From Mucilaginibacter lacusdianchii (GTDB taxonomy: Bacteria; Bacteroidota; Bacteroidia; Sphingobacteriales; Sphingobacteriaceae), in the NCBI RefSeq assembly GCF_009770985.1, contig NZ_WSRW01000003.1, forward strand, positions 543,275 to 607,274: 64,000 nucleotides of DNA, given 5' to 3'. The translations under genes and the position numbers were made by a program. The number at the start of each line of letters is the position of its first letter. The first letter of the stretch is position 1. Shown here piece after piece: positions 52,255 to 60,680 of the stretch. The notes beneath the pieces are model-generated. The model ran no database searches. It saw only the letters and a program-made list of their open reading frames with translations, and was not told where the DNA came from.

Positions 52255-53538
52255 ATGAGTTTTGTTGAAGAATTACGCTGGCGGGGCATGCTGCATGATA
52301 TTATGCCCGGAACTGAAGAATTGCTGAATAAAGGCACAACTTCGGGCTATATTGGTTTTGACCCTACAGCCGATTCGTTACACGTTGGGCATCTTACCCA
52401 AATCATGACCCTGATACATTTTCAGCGTGCTGGCCATAAGCCGTTTGCTTTGGTTGGCGGTGCTACTGGTATGGTAGGCGATCCGTCCGGTAAATCTCAG
52501 GAGCGTAATTTGCTATCAGAAGATGTGCTACAGCACAATTTGCAAAGCATTCAGGCTCAGCTTGAAAAATTTTTAGATTTTGACAGTGGTGCCAACAGCG
52601 CCCAAATGGTTAATAATTACGACTGGTTTAAAGATTTTAGTTTTTTGAACTTCATTCGCGACGTTGGTAAGCACATTACTGTAAATTACATGATGGCCAA
52701 AGATTCGGTTAAAAACCGATTAAGCGGCGATACCGGAATGTCGTTTACTGAATTTACTTACCAGTTGGTGCAAGGGTATGATTTTTACTATTTGTGGAAG
52801 CATCACAACTGTGCCTTGCAAATGGGCGGATCGGACCAATGGGGCAATATTGTAACTGGTACCGAATTGATTCGTCGTAAAGATGCGGGCGAGGCATTTG
52901 CGTTAACTACCCAGCTTATTAAAAAAGCCGACGGCACCAAGTTTGGTAAAACTGAAAGTGGCGCAGTATGGCTGGATACCGCTCGCACAACGCCTTACCA
53001 GTTTTACCAGTTTTGGCTGAACGCCAGCGATGCTGATGTTAAAAAGTTCATCCGCATATTTACGCTGCTTGATCGTGAAACTATTGAAGCATTAGAAGTT
53101 GAGCATGATGCCGCACCGCATCAACGTGCTTTACAAAAAGCATTAGCCAAAGACATAACCATCCGGGTACATGGCGAACAAGCTTTTGATAAAGCTATTA
53201 AATCAAGTGAGTTTTTGTTTGGCAATACAGGTATTGAGTTTTTGAGTGAGCTGAATGATAATGAAGTGATCGGCTTGTTTGAAGGCGTGCCTAACTTTAA
53301 AATTAATAAAGCAGAGCTTGAGCAGGGCATTGCTGTGTTGGATTTGCTTGCAGCTAAAACAACAGTGTTCCCGTCAAAAAGTGAAGCGAAAAAAACTATT
53401 CAGGGTGGTGGTGCAGCTATCAATAAAAGCAAAATAGCATCGCCCGAAGCAGTTTATAATGCCGATGCACTCATTAACGGCAAATTCATTGTGGCGCAAA
53501 AAGGTAAAAAGAACTACTTTTTGATAATAGCCGAATAA
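52255..53538 (+). CDS. tyrS: Tyrosyl-tRNA synthetase
   Basis: This 427-residue class I synthetase charges tRNA-Tyr. Residues 43-46 are HVGH (HIGH signature) within DPTADSLHVGHL; K229-F-G-K-T is the KMSKS loop; the C-terminal S4-like RNA-binding domain begins near residue 350 (VFPSKSEAKKTIQGGGAAINK). The start is ATG 52255. The promoter of the following toxin-antitoxin pair begins two bases after its stop. Confidence 0.97.
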   Translation: MSFVEELRWRGMLHDIMPGTEELLNKGTTSGYIGFDPTADSLHVGHLTQIMTLIHFQRAGHKPFALVGGATGMVGDPSGKSQERNLLSEDVLQHNLQSIQAQLEKFLDFDSGANSAQMVNNYDWFKDFSFLNFIRDVGKHITVNYMMAKDSVKNRLSGDTGMSFTEFTYQLVQGYDFYYLWKHHNCALQMGGSDQWGNIVTGTELIRRKDAGEAFALTTQLIKKADGTKFGKTESGAVWLDTARTTPYQFYQFWLNASDADVKKFIRIFTLLDRETIEALEVEHDAAPHQRALQKALAKDITIRVHGEQAFDKAIKSSEFLFGNTGIEFLSELNDNEVIGLFEGVPNFKINKAELEQGIAVLDLLAAKTTVFPSKSEAKKTIQGGGAAINKSKIASPEAVYNADALINGKFIVAQKGKKNYFLIIAE

Positions 53539-53539
53539 A

Positions 53540-53589
53540 TTTGATGGTGCGACATTTTGTATTTATATTTGGATAAATGTCGTACAAAA
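53540..53589 (+). promoter_or_regulatory. Promoter with nested operator-like inverted repeats for the Xre/RES pair
   Basis: TTTG (53540-53543) and TATATTTG (53564-53571) are 20 bp apart, an exact Bacteroidota promoter. CGACATTT (53550-53557) and AAATGTCG (53575-53582) form one inverted repeat around the -7 box, and TTTTGTA (53555-53561) with TACAAAA (53583-53589) another. The box lies five bases before the ATG at 53577, so the transcript may be leaderless. Antitoxin autoregulation is the likely use. Confidence 0.75.
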
Positions 53590-54071
53590 AGAAACATAAT
53601 AGTGAAAATGAAGTTAATGAACCTATGGCAGCTTATGTTACCACAGATTCTGTAACTTCATTTTTTGGTTTACTAACGGGCGTTAGTCCGGCTAAGTATG
53701 CGTCTGATTTTGATGTAATAAGGCTTACCCGCCAAGGTTTGCCTAAAAAGGTGCTTACATCGCTGGCACACAAAATCTCTTTAACCTTTCAGGAACTAGC
53801 TGGTATTATGCACATCTCCGAGCGTACTTTGCAACGTTATGAGGATGATGCCATTGTGAAAACTGAATACGCCGAAAAAGCCATTGAGCTGGCCCGCTTG
53901 TATACCCGTGGGCAAGAAGTGTTTGGTTCGATGGATAAATTTAAGCAGTGGATGAAAATGCCGGCCCACGTATTTAAGGGTGAAACGCCGGTGTCACTGT
54001 TAGATACCTCTATCGGTTTTGATATGGTGTTACGGGAACTGGGCCGTATAGAACACGGTATTTTTGCCTGA
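53577..54071 (+). CDS. Xre/MbcA/ParS-type antitoxin (DUF2384)
   Basis: The 164-residue protein has a helix-turn-helix core (about 65-110, FQELAGIMHISERTLQRYED) and a C-terminal DUF2384 toxin-binding part (ARLYTRGQEVFGSMDKFKQWM...SLLDTSIGFDMVLRELGRIEHG). This is the antitoxin form that pairs with RES toxins and represses its own promoter. It ends two bases before the toxin ATG. Length and motifs are typical of ParS-like antitoxins. Confidence 0.93.
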   Translation: MSYKKKHNSENEVNEPMAAYVTTDSVTSFFGLLTGVSPAKYASDFDVIRLTRQGLPKKVLTSLAHKISLTFQELAGIMHISERTLQRYEDDAIVKTEYAEKAIELARLYTRGQEVFGSMDKFKQWMKMPAHVFKGETPVSLLDTSIGFDMVLRELGRIEHGIFA

Positions 54072-54073
54072 TT

Positions 54074-54526
54074 ATGTTGTTGTACCGCATAGCTAAGTGC
54101 ATGTATGCCGATGATTTAAGCGGTACCGGTGCGCGTTTGTATGGTGGTCGGTGGAACAGTGTGGGCAAACCGGTTGTTTATTTGGCTTCATCGCGTGCGT
54201 TGGCCGTGCTTGAGGTACTGGTACATTTACCTGCTACGCTAATTCCATCCAACTATTGCTTAGTAACGCTTGATGCACCCGACGATGTTTTTAAAATTGT
54301 GTTAAACACCTTGCCACCTAACTGGCAGGAATTTCCGGAACCGGGCATTTTGAAAACAATGGGTGACCAGTTTATTGCCAGTAACAAACATTTATTGTGT
54401 AGTGTGCCATCAGCTATTGTTAAAGAAGAGCATAACTACTTGCTTAACCCGGCACATCCCAAATTTTTGAAAGTGAAAGTGGTGAGCAAAGAGCCTTTTA
54501 GCTTCGACGAGAGATTAATATCATAA
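54074..54526 (+). CDS. RES-domain toxin (ParT-like, NAD-depleting family)
   Basis: The 150-residue protein contains the RES residues: R26 in GGRWN, Y36 in VVYLA, E47 in VLEVLVH and S113 in VPSAIV. In characterised family members such toxins consume NAD+ or ADP-ribosylate a host enzyme. It is encoded two bases after the antitoxin gene and shares its transcript. The whole domain is present and not truncated, so it should be active unless bound by its partner. A terminator follows at once. Confidence 0.93.
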   Translation: MLLYRIAKCMYADDLSGTGARLYGGRWNSVGKPVVYLASSRALAVLEVLVHLPATLIPSNYCLVTLDAPDDVFKIVLNTLPPNWQEFPEPGILKTMGDQFIASNKHLLCSVPSAIVKEEHNYLLNPAHPKFLKVKVVSKEPFSFDERLIS

Positions 54527-54528
54527 AT

Positions 54529-54562
54529 AAAAAGCCTTTCTGCAAATGCAGAAAGGCTTTTT
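54529..54562. terminator. Bidirectional terminator
   Basis: AAAAAGCCTTTCTGCA pairs exactly with TGCAGAAAGGCTTTTT around AA. It ends the toxin-antitoxin operon and the PH-SHOCT gene facing it. Confidence 0.93.
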
Positions 54563-54577
54563 ATTTATGTGAGGAAA

Positions 54578-55237
54578 TTATAGATCACTCAATAAATCCA
54601 TCTTTTTCTGATTATATTCTTCCTGCGTAATCAGGCCGTTATCAAAAAGCATTTTCAGCTTCTTCAGCTTCTCGGTCAGCTCATCTGGTTTTGCTTCAAC
54701 CACCGGTGCTGGCTGCGGCATGGGTGCAGGAGCGGGCGGTGCTTGTACAGGTGGTGGAGGTGTTACCGGGGCTAATGGCGGTACATATGGTTTAGGTTCC
54801 GGTTTCTCAAACGCCGGCTGCATGTTTTGCACACGCTGCAGTTCTTCACGCTTACGTTCATTTTCACGACATTCCTGCGAATATTGGTATAGCTTGCGGG
54901 CCTGAACTTTGGGTAAGTAATCAACACCCATTTCGGCGCCTTTGGTTGTTTTGATCATGAACACTGCGCCGATAATTTCTTCCTTTACGTTTACGTCGGC
55001 AATATCTTTCCAAACAAAATCAACAAACTTAATAGAAAGGCCCAAGTTAGCTGGCGTAAAAAATAATATACGGCGGTTGGTAACCACCACACAATCTGGC
55101 AGTATATTAACCAGTGGCTTTTTTTGGCTGGCGATGTACATCGTTTCCTCACCCGGCGGCAAAAGTTCTTTTAAGCGTGAGTACACTTTTTCAACTGCTT
55201 TGGGATCCTGCTGGTCGTTTAAAAATTTTTCGATCAT
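54578..55237 (-). CDS. Bacterial PH-domain and SHOCT-domain protein
   Basis: The 219-residue protein has a PH-like beta domain (about 35-125, with CVVVTNRRILFFTPANLGL and IGAVFMIKTTKGAEMGV), a charged helix, a Pro-rich linker (PPLAPVTPPPPVQAPPAPAP) and a C-terminal SHOCT motif (LKKLKMLFDNGLITQEEYNQKKMDLL). SHOCT segments are short oligomerisation elements often at the end of such proteins. Its cellular role is unknown. It ends on the shared hairpin. Confidence 0.88.
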   Translation of the reverse strand: MIEKFLNDQQDPKAVEKVYSRLKELLPPGEETMYIASQKKPLVNILPDCVVVTNRRILFFTPANLGLSIKFVDFVWKDIADVNVKEEIIGAVFMIKTTKGAEMGVDYLPKVQARKLYQYSQECRENERKREELQRVQNMQPAFEKPEPKPYVPPLAPVTPPPPVQAPPAPAPMPQPAPVVEAKPDELTEKLKKLKMLFDNGLITQEEYNQKKMDLLSDL

Positions 55238-55315
55238 AAATAATGATAACTATTTGCTATCAAATGTAATAATATTCTGCTATTTGCAAAGTAGGGTGTA
55301 CGCACCTTGAATGTC

Positions 55316-55341
55316 AAAAAAAAGGAGTGATTACTCACCCC
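55316..55341 (-). terminator. Terminator overlapping the NtrC-type gene end
   Basis: On the minus strand GGGGTGA pairs with TCACTCC (one G-U) around a GTAA loop that contains the stop codon, followed by eight T. Confidence 0.8.
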
Positions 55342-56716
55342 TTTTTAATCCGAACTTTTCAATTTTGCTATATAAATGGCTTCGTTGAATATCGATGTCA
55401 TCGGCTGTTTTAGAAACGTTCCAAGCGTTTTTCTCTAATTTAAACTTGATGTACTCGCGCTCAGCAAAATCTTTATATTCCTGGAAGTTTTTGAACTGGT
55501 CAAAATCAGTTTGTGGAGCTGCCGCTGCCGCTGTACCTGCTGAGACTGTTGCTGGTGCCGATGGGTTGGCAAATGCCTTAACGTCAGAATCGGTAATGAT
55601 TTTATCACTCAAAATAATTAAACGCTCAATCATGTTGCGCAGTTCGCGGATGTTACCGGTCCATGGCAGGGCTTTCAAAGCTTCTAAAGCGGCATCACTA
55701 ATTCTTTTAGTTGGCATGCCGTACTCGTTGCATATCTCTTCCAAGAAACTTTGAGTAAGTAATGCGATGTCGTCACGGCGTTCAGCCAGTGGCGGAACGT
55801 GAATCAAAATAACGCTTAAGCGGTGGTACAAGTCCATACGGAAATTGCCATCTTCAATTTCTTTCAGCAAATCTTTGTTGGTTGCTGCTACCACACGCAC
55901 GTCTACTTCGATTTCTTTTTCGCCACCTACACGTGTAATGCGGTTTTCTTGCAGGGCACGAAGTACTTTAGCCTGCGCAGAGTGGCTCATGTCGCCAATC
56001 TCGTCCAAAAATAAAGTACCACCGTTGGCTTGTTCAAATTTACCGATACGCTGTTTTACAGCTGAGGTAAAAGATCCTTTTTCGTGACCAAAAAGTTCAC
56101 TTTCAATTAATTCTGATGGAATAGCCGCACAGTTTACTTCGATGATAGGGCCGTTAGTACGATTGGATTTTTCGTGCAACCAGCGGGCTACCAGTTCTTT
56201 ACCACTACCGTTTGCACCAGTTACCAACACACGGGCATCAGTAGGGGCCACACGGTCAATCGTTTCCTTAATTTTAACGATGGATTGTGAGTTACCCAAT
56301 ATCGGGCGTACTTTAGATACTTTACGTTTTAAAACTTTAGCCTCGGTTACCAAGCTGCCACGGTCGAGCGCGTTGCGTACGGTAATCAATAGGCGGTTTA
56401 GGTCTGGTGGTTTCGAAATAAAGTCGAACGCACCTTTTTTGCTGGCCTCAACAGCGGTTTCAACCGTGCCGTGACCGGATATCATGATGAATGGAAGATC
56501 GGGTTTGATAGCTAAACCTTCGGTCAGTACTTCCATACCGTCCATCCGGTTCATTTTGATGTCGCACAGTACCAGGTCATAATCGGTTTTGCCAATCATT
56601 TGCAAACCATCAATACCATTGTCTACATCTTCAACTAAATAATCTTCGTATTCCAGAATTTCGCGCAGAGTGCTGCGGATTGCCCGCTCATCGTCAATAA
56701 TTAAAATTTTTGCCAT
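55331..56716 (-). CDS. Sigma-54-dependent response regulator (NtrC family)
   Basis: The 461-residue regulator has a receiver domain (about 1-120, phosphoacceptor D52 in LVLCDIKMN), an AAA+ domain (about 140-370) with Walker A-like GANGSGKELVARW, GTLFLDEIGDM and GATNKDL-type sensor, and a Fis-type HTH (about 425-460). The sigma-54 contact loop reads EKGSFTSAVKQ where most activators have GAFTGA. No partner kinase gene is adjacent; a hybrid kinase elsewhere probably drives it. Confidence 0.93.
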   Translation of the reverse strand: MAKILIIDDERAIRSTLREILEYEDYLVEDVDNGIDGLQMIGKTDYDLVLCDIKMNRMDGMEVLTEGLAIKPDLPFIMISGHGTVETAVEASKKGAFDFISKPPDLNRLLITVRNALDRGSLVTEAKVLKRKVSKVRPILGNSQSIVKIKETIDRVAPTDARVLVTGANGSGKELVARWLHEKSNRTNGPIIEVNCAAIPSELIESELFGHEKGSFTSAVKQRIGKFEQANGGTLFLDEIGDMSHSAQAKVLRALQENRITRVGGEKEIEVDVRVVAATNKDLLKEIEDGNFRMDLYHRLSVILIHVPPLAERRDDIALLTQSFLEEICNEYGMPTKRISDAALEALKALPWTGNIRELRNMIERLIILSDKIITDSDVKAFANPSAPATVSAGTAAAAAPQTDFDQFKNFQEYKDFAEREYIKFKLEKNAWNVSKTADDIDIQRSHLYSKIEKFGLKRGE

Positions 56717-56822
56717 GTTTTTCTTTCAAAAGGGGGTAGTAATGCTTTTCGCGTGCTAATATAGAGGCATTTGTATAGAAAAACAAACACTTCTAAGTTT
56801 TGTTCATGTAAGTTGTAAAATA

Positions 56823-56853
56823 ATACCCTTTTTGCCTGAAGCAAAAAGGGTAT
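56823..56853 (-). terminator. Terminator of RNase P RNA
   Basis: ATACCCTTTTTGC and its exact complement are separated by five bases. On the minus strand it is followed by a TATTATTTT tract and lies 11 bp after the predicted RNA end. Confidence 0.85.
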
Positions 56854-56863
56854 ATAAATACAG

Positions 56864-57245
56864 CTGCAAAACTGTAAGCCGGGTTCTGTGCTGCCTTAAG
56901 GCAGTTTCTATCATTAATCTTGGATAGTTGTTGCCAACTACCTCCAGCAACCTACCCATCCTGACTCATGCTGTTTGCACAACACATGGAAGCGAGCAAC
57001 TTCCTATTCAGGACCTATTTGGTCTTTCAACTCCTGAGGTTTACCGCCGGCATAGTCGCCTACATCGGCCGTGAGCTCTTACCTCACGTTTTCACCCTTA
57101 CCTGCACAGGCAGGCGGTATATTTTCTGTGGCACTGGCTGTCGCCCGCTGTATAAGGCGCCTTCCCGTTAAGAAGCAGGATGCTCTGCGTTGCCCGGACT
57201 TTCCTCCGCCGATTTTGAGCCCGGCAGCGATAGAACGTTTTGCAG
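56864..57245 (-). ncRNA. rnpB: RNase P RNA, bacterial class A
   Basis: Read on the minus strand, the conserved core AGGAAAGTCCGGGC appears near the 5' end and ACAGAACCCGGCTTAC near the 3' end. CTGCAAAAC at the 5' end pairs with GTTTTGCAG at the 3' end to form helix P1, which sets both ends. Further conserved strings (GGTAAGGGTGAAA, GTAAACC) lie between. The RNA processes tRNA 5' ends with protein RnpA. Its length of about 382 nt is normal. It sits between the receiver-CRP gene and the NtrC-type regulator gene. Confidence 0.95.
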
Positions 57246-57313
57246 ATGCAAAAATACGCCTTTTATTGGTTTTAGCCTCACTTAAGTATACAGCGTTGAA
57301 CCATAGTGCTTTA

Positions 57314-58366
57314 CTAGTTTTTCATTTTGATAAGCCGGTGAATGTCCAGCACCTGTATAGTACTGCCTTTCTTTTCAATTAAACCTTCATCTTTAAAATC
57401 AGTGAGGGTACGGCTTACTGTTTCCGTAGCAATGCCAGCCATTGAGGCCAATTCCTCACGTGAGGCTTTAAACTGTGACGGGTCTGCCGACTGTTTGCTC
57501 AATCGAACTAATGTTTGAGCCAGGCGTTTACGAACCGAGTGGTAGGCTAGTTCCATCAACTGCTCCTCTTTTTCGCGCACATTGTTTGACAGTATTTTGA
57601 TGAATTGATTGCCTACATCAGGAAAACGGTTAATTAAGTTCAAAATACTATCTTTTGGCAACAGGCAAACGGAAGAGTCTTCGGTGGCTTCAGCTGTTTC
57701 GCTAAAATTTTCATCCAGTAGTAAGGCGGCAACGCCTAAATAATCGTCGGCTTTAAACAAGCCGGTCATCAACTCACGGCCATCTTCTGCCAGTTTAATA
57801 GTTTTAATGCCGCCATCCAGCACCAGGTACAAGCCTTGTGGCTGGTCGCCATCGTAATATAAAATCTGTTTCTTTTTTACCTGTCTTATTTTACGGCTTG
57901 CAATTAAGGTGGTTAACTCCGTCATGCCATTGGCCGACGTGGCGGCTAACTGTTCAATGCCTTGCAATGCTTTACTATAAAAAGCTTGTTGCTTTTCTTT
58001 TTTACCTAGTCGGCTTTCAATGGCGTTTAATAATTCTATATCATCAAAGGGCTTGGTCAGGTAATCATCAGCGCCCATTTCCATGCCTTTTCTAAAATCT
58101 ACCCTTTCGGCTTTTGCTGTTAAAAATATGAAAGGAATAGTTGCCGTTTCCGGATTTTTATTTAACAAATACAATACGCCGTAGCCATCCAGCTCGGGCA
58201 TCATAATATCGCACAAAATAAGGTCGGGCTTGTATTGCTGTGCCAGTTCTACACCCAATTTACCGTTGCTGGCTTCTTCAACTTCATAACCTGTTAACTC
58301 TAAAATTTCGGCGGTGCTTTCGCGGATATCGTTGTTATCTTCAATAATTAGAATTTTGGTTTTCAT
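57314..58366 (-). CDS. Receiver-CRP fusion transcription factor
   Basis: This 350-residue protein has a receiver domain (about 1-125, phosphoacceptor D53 in LILCDIMMPELDG, K in LTKPFDD), then a cyclic-nucleotide-binding fold (about 150-265, QPQGLYLVLDGGIKTIKL) and a CRP-type winged helix (about 280-345, SREELASMAGIATETVSRTLTDFKDEGLI). It thus joins phosphorylation control to CRP/FNR-type DNA binding. It overlaps the histidine kinase gene by 4 bp (ATGA) and is surely its partner. Effector binding in the cNMP fold is unproven. Confidence 0.93.
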   Translation of the reverse strand: MKTKILIIEDNNDIRESTAEILELTGYEVEEASNGKLGVELAQQYKPDLILCDIMMPELDGYGVLYLLNKNPETATIPFIFLTAKAERVDFRKGMEMGADDYLTKPFDDIELLNAIESRLGKKEKQQAFYSKALQGIEQLAATSANGMTELTTLIASRKIRQVKKKQILYYDGDQPQGLYLVLDGGIKTIKLAEDGRELMTGLFKADDYLGVAALLLDENFSETAEATEDSSVCLLPKDSILNLINRFPDVGNQFIKILSNNVREKEEQLMELAYHSVRKRLAQTLVRLSKQSADPSQFKASREELASMAGIATETVSRTLTDFKDEGLIEKKGSTIQVLDIHRLIKMKN

Positions 58367-59553
58367 ACTGCGATAGGAAATGATATGGTGAATGAAGTGC
58401 CTTGGTTTACTTTGCTTTCAAATTCAATTTGGCCATTCATTAGGCCTGCATAACGGGTAACGATATTTAAACCGAGTCCGGTGCCGGGAATGTTACCGGT
58501 ATTGTGCGCTCTGAAAAATGCTTCAAATAAATGTTTCTGATCACTATCTGGAATGCCGATGCCATTGTCTTTAACCGCTACTATCAAGTGCGATTCGGTA
58601 ATTTCGGTATTGAATTCAATGAACGTGTTTTCGCCAGAATATTTAATGGCGTTACTTACCAGGTTGATAATGCAGTTTTTCAACAGTGACTGGTCGAGTG
58701 ATACCATGCTTACGGTACCGGTATGCTGATAGATGATGTGCTGGTTTTGTTTGGCAACCAACTGCATTTCTTCGGTAATTTCTTCGGCAAATTTTACAAT
58801 ATCAAAACGGGTATAAACCGGCTCAACTTTGCCGGCTTCCAGGCGTTCGAGCGACAGGAAATCGTTCAAAATGGCAGTTAAGTTACCAACCGAGTTTTTA
58901 ATTTTTCCGATATGTTTAGCAATGTTGGGGTTATTGAATTGCTGAGCATATTTTTCGATAAGTACAGCCGATAATTGTATAGAACTTAAAGGCGTGCGAA
59001 ACTCATGTGAAGCCATGGATACAAAACGGCTTTTAAGTTGGTTAAGCTCTTTTTCTTTTTCGAGTGATTGGCTTACTTCTTCTTTAGCGTGTTGTAGTTC
59101 TGTTACGGTTTCGCGAAGGGATTGCGTACGTTCAGCTACTTGTTCTTCCAATTGCCCGGCGTATTCTTTAAGGCGTTCTTCGGCCTCTTTTTCGCGACTT
59201 AGATCGTGAATAAAACCTGTATATATTTTGCGGCCCGAAAACTGTACTTCGCTTACGCCCAAACGAAATGGGAACACAGAGCCATCTTTGCGCAAGCCCT
59301 GTACCTCGCGACCAATACCAATAATATGAGGATTGCCGGTACGATCATAACGACGGATGTATTCATCATGCTGGGCCTGATCGGGCTGAGGCATAAGCAT
59401 GGATATGTTTTTGCCGATAACCTCGTTAGGTTGATAGCCAAATAGTTTGCAGGCCGATGGATTAATGGTTTCCACGACACCGCGTTCGTTTATGGTGATA
59501 ATGCCATCAATGGCATTGTCGATAATTGCGTTCAGTAAAGCAGCATTTTCCAT
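58363..59553 (-). CDS. PAS-domain sensor histidine kinase
   Basis: This 396-residue kinase has a PAS domain (about 5-120, IDNAIDGIITINERGVVETINP...GYQPNEVIG), a coiled coil (about 122-170), the DHp helix with H183 in SMASHEFRTP, and a HATPase domain (NLVSNAIKYSG, VKDNGIGIPDSDQ, GTGLGLNIV). It has no membrane segment and so is cytosolic. The PAS type with an FixL-like look could bind heme or flavin, but this cannot be told from sequence. It is the first gene of the operon and precedes the receiver-CRP gene. Confidence 0.92.
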   Translation of the reverse strand: MENAALLNAIIDNAIDGIITINERGVVETINPSACKLFGYQPNEVIGKNISMLMPQPDQAQHDEYIRRYDRTGNPHIIGIGREVQGLRKDGSVFPFRLGVSEVQFSGRKIYTGFIHDLSREKEAEERLKEYAGQLEEQVAERTQSLRETVTELQHAKEEVSQSLEKEKELNQLKSRFVSMASHEFRTPLSSIQLSAVLIEKYAQQFNNPNIAKHIGKIKNSVGNLTAILNDFLSLERLEAGKVEPVYTRFDIVKFAEEITEEMQLVAKQNQHIIYQHTGTVSMVSLDQSLLKNCIINLVSNAIKYSGENTFIEFNTEITESHLIVAVKDNGIGIPDSDQKHLFEAFFRAHNTGNIPGTGLGLNIVTRYAGLMNGQIEFESKVNQGTSFTISFPIAV

Positions 59554-59638
59554 GCTTTGCAGATAATTTATTAAGCCGTATAGTTAACAAATATCTGACA
59601 ACTGCCACAATTTTTTGTTGCTAAAGATTAAACTAAAT

Positions 59639-59654
59639 AGTGACGCGCATCACT
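59639..59654. promoter_or_regulatory. CRP/FNR-like palindrome upstream of the kinase operon
   Basis: AGTGA-CGCGCA-TCACT has perfect five-base arms with a six-base spacer, as in CRP-type sites. It lies about 86 bp before the kinase ATG. A near-consensus -7 box (GATATTTG, minus strand, 59588-59595) would put its centre about 60 bp upstream of the start of transcription. Confidence 0.65.
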
Positions 59655-59705
59655 TTTATATTCGTGATTACTACTAACACTGCCTCAAACATTACATTTA
59701 ATTGC

Positions 59706-60605
59706 CTAAGCCGCCCTGAACGCTGATGGCGATACAGCCGTACGTTTTTTAAAAAAATTATTGAAATGTGAAGGCTCCTCAAAACCCAAACAGTAGCTTA
59801 TTTCGGATATATTCCAGTTTGTATGTTTTAGCAACACTTTTGCTTCGGTGGTTATGCGCTCGGCAATGTGGTGCGTGGTAGTTTTACCAGTGGTGGTTTT
59901 AATGGCGCGGTTCAGGTGATTAACGTGAACGGCCAGATGATCGGCAAAATCTTTAGCCGATCGTAACGCAAATTGCTGCCCTGGTGATTCAATTGGAAAC
60001 TGCCTTTCTAGCAACTCTGAAAACACTGCAGTAATACGCGAATTGGCATCCGTGTGCTGATGTATAATCTCAGTAGGCTGCATTTTCAACGCGAAGTGAA
60101 TCAGTTCGGTTACATAACTACGAATCAAGTCATACTTAAACACATACTCCGAACCTACTTCCTCTAACATTTTTTCAAATATCTGACTTGCCCTTTGGTG
60201 TTGTTCAAAATTTAACATATAAGCAGGCTTGCTACCTAAAGCAAACATGGGAAGGTCCTTGATATTGCCGCGCAGGTTTTCCGTGAAAAAAGCTTCTTTA
60301 AAGATACAGAAATAGCCGTTATGACCCGAAAAGGATTCGACGGTATAAGGCACATTAGGATTGAAAAAAATCAGACTATGGCCAGATACTTTAATGCTTT
60401 TATCGGCATAATGATAAATAAAGTCGCCTTTTAACAAGCTGATTTTATAAAAATCGCGGCGGGCATATTGAATGGGTCTTGGATTTGGACCTGCGCAATC
60501 ATTCATGTTAAAAACATTAAAATGGCCAATGTCCTGACCTAAGTTTTCGGGCACATGATTGAACTTGTATCGGTAAAAGTCTTCTATGGTTTCTGGTTGT
60601 GGCAT
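59706..60605 (-). CDS. AraC family transcriptional regulator
   Basis: The 299-residue protein has an N-terminal cupin-like sensing region (about 30-150) and a C-terminal pair of helix-turn-helix motifs (about 200-298), ending WNISEISYCLGFEEPSHFNNFFKKRTAVSPSAFR. The FxxxSHFNxxFKK string is the AraC signature. It starts with ATG 60605. The neighbouring SDR gene, reached through a palindrome-bearing gap, is its likely target (inference). The inducer is unknown. Confidence 0.92.
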   Translation of the reverse strand: MPQPETIEDFYRYKFNHVPENLGQDIGHFNVFNMNDCAGPNPRPIQYARRDFYKISLLKGDFIYHYADKSIKVSGHSLIFFNPNVPYTVESFSGHNGYFCIFKEAFFTENLRGNIKDLPMFALGSKPAYMLNFEQHQRASQIFEKMLEEVGSEYVFKYDLIRSYVTELIHFALKMQPTEIIHQHTDANSRITAVFSELLERQFPIESPGQQFALRSAKDFADHLAVHVNHLNRAIKTTTGKTTTHHIAERITTEAKVLLKHTNWNISEISYCLGFEEPSHFNNFFKKRTAVSPSAFRAA

Positions 60606-60680
60606 GGCTAATAAGTTTAAGTTTGTAACAGGTGCTTATATGTAAGATAAAAATACACGAAATATTTTAAATGTATGCAG

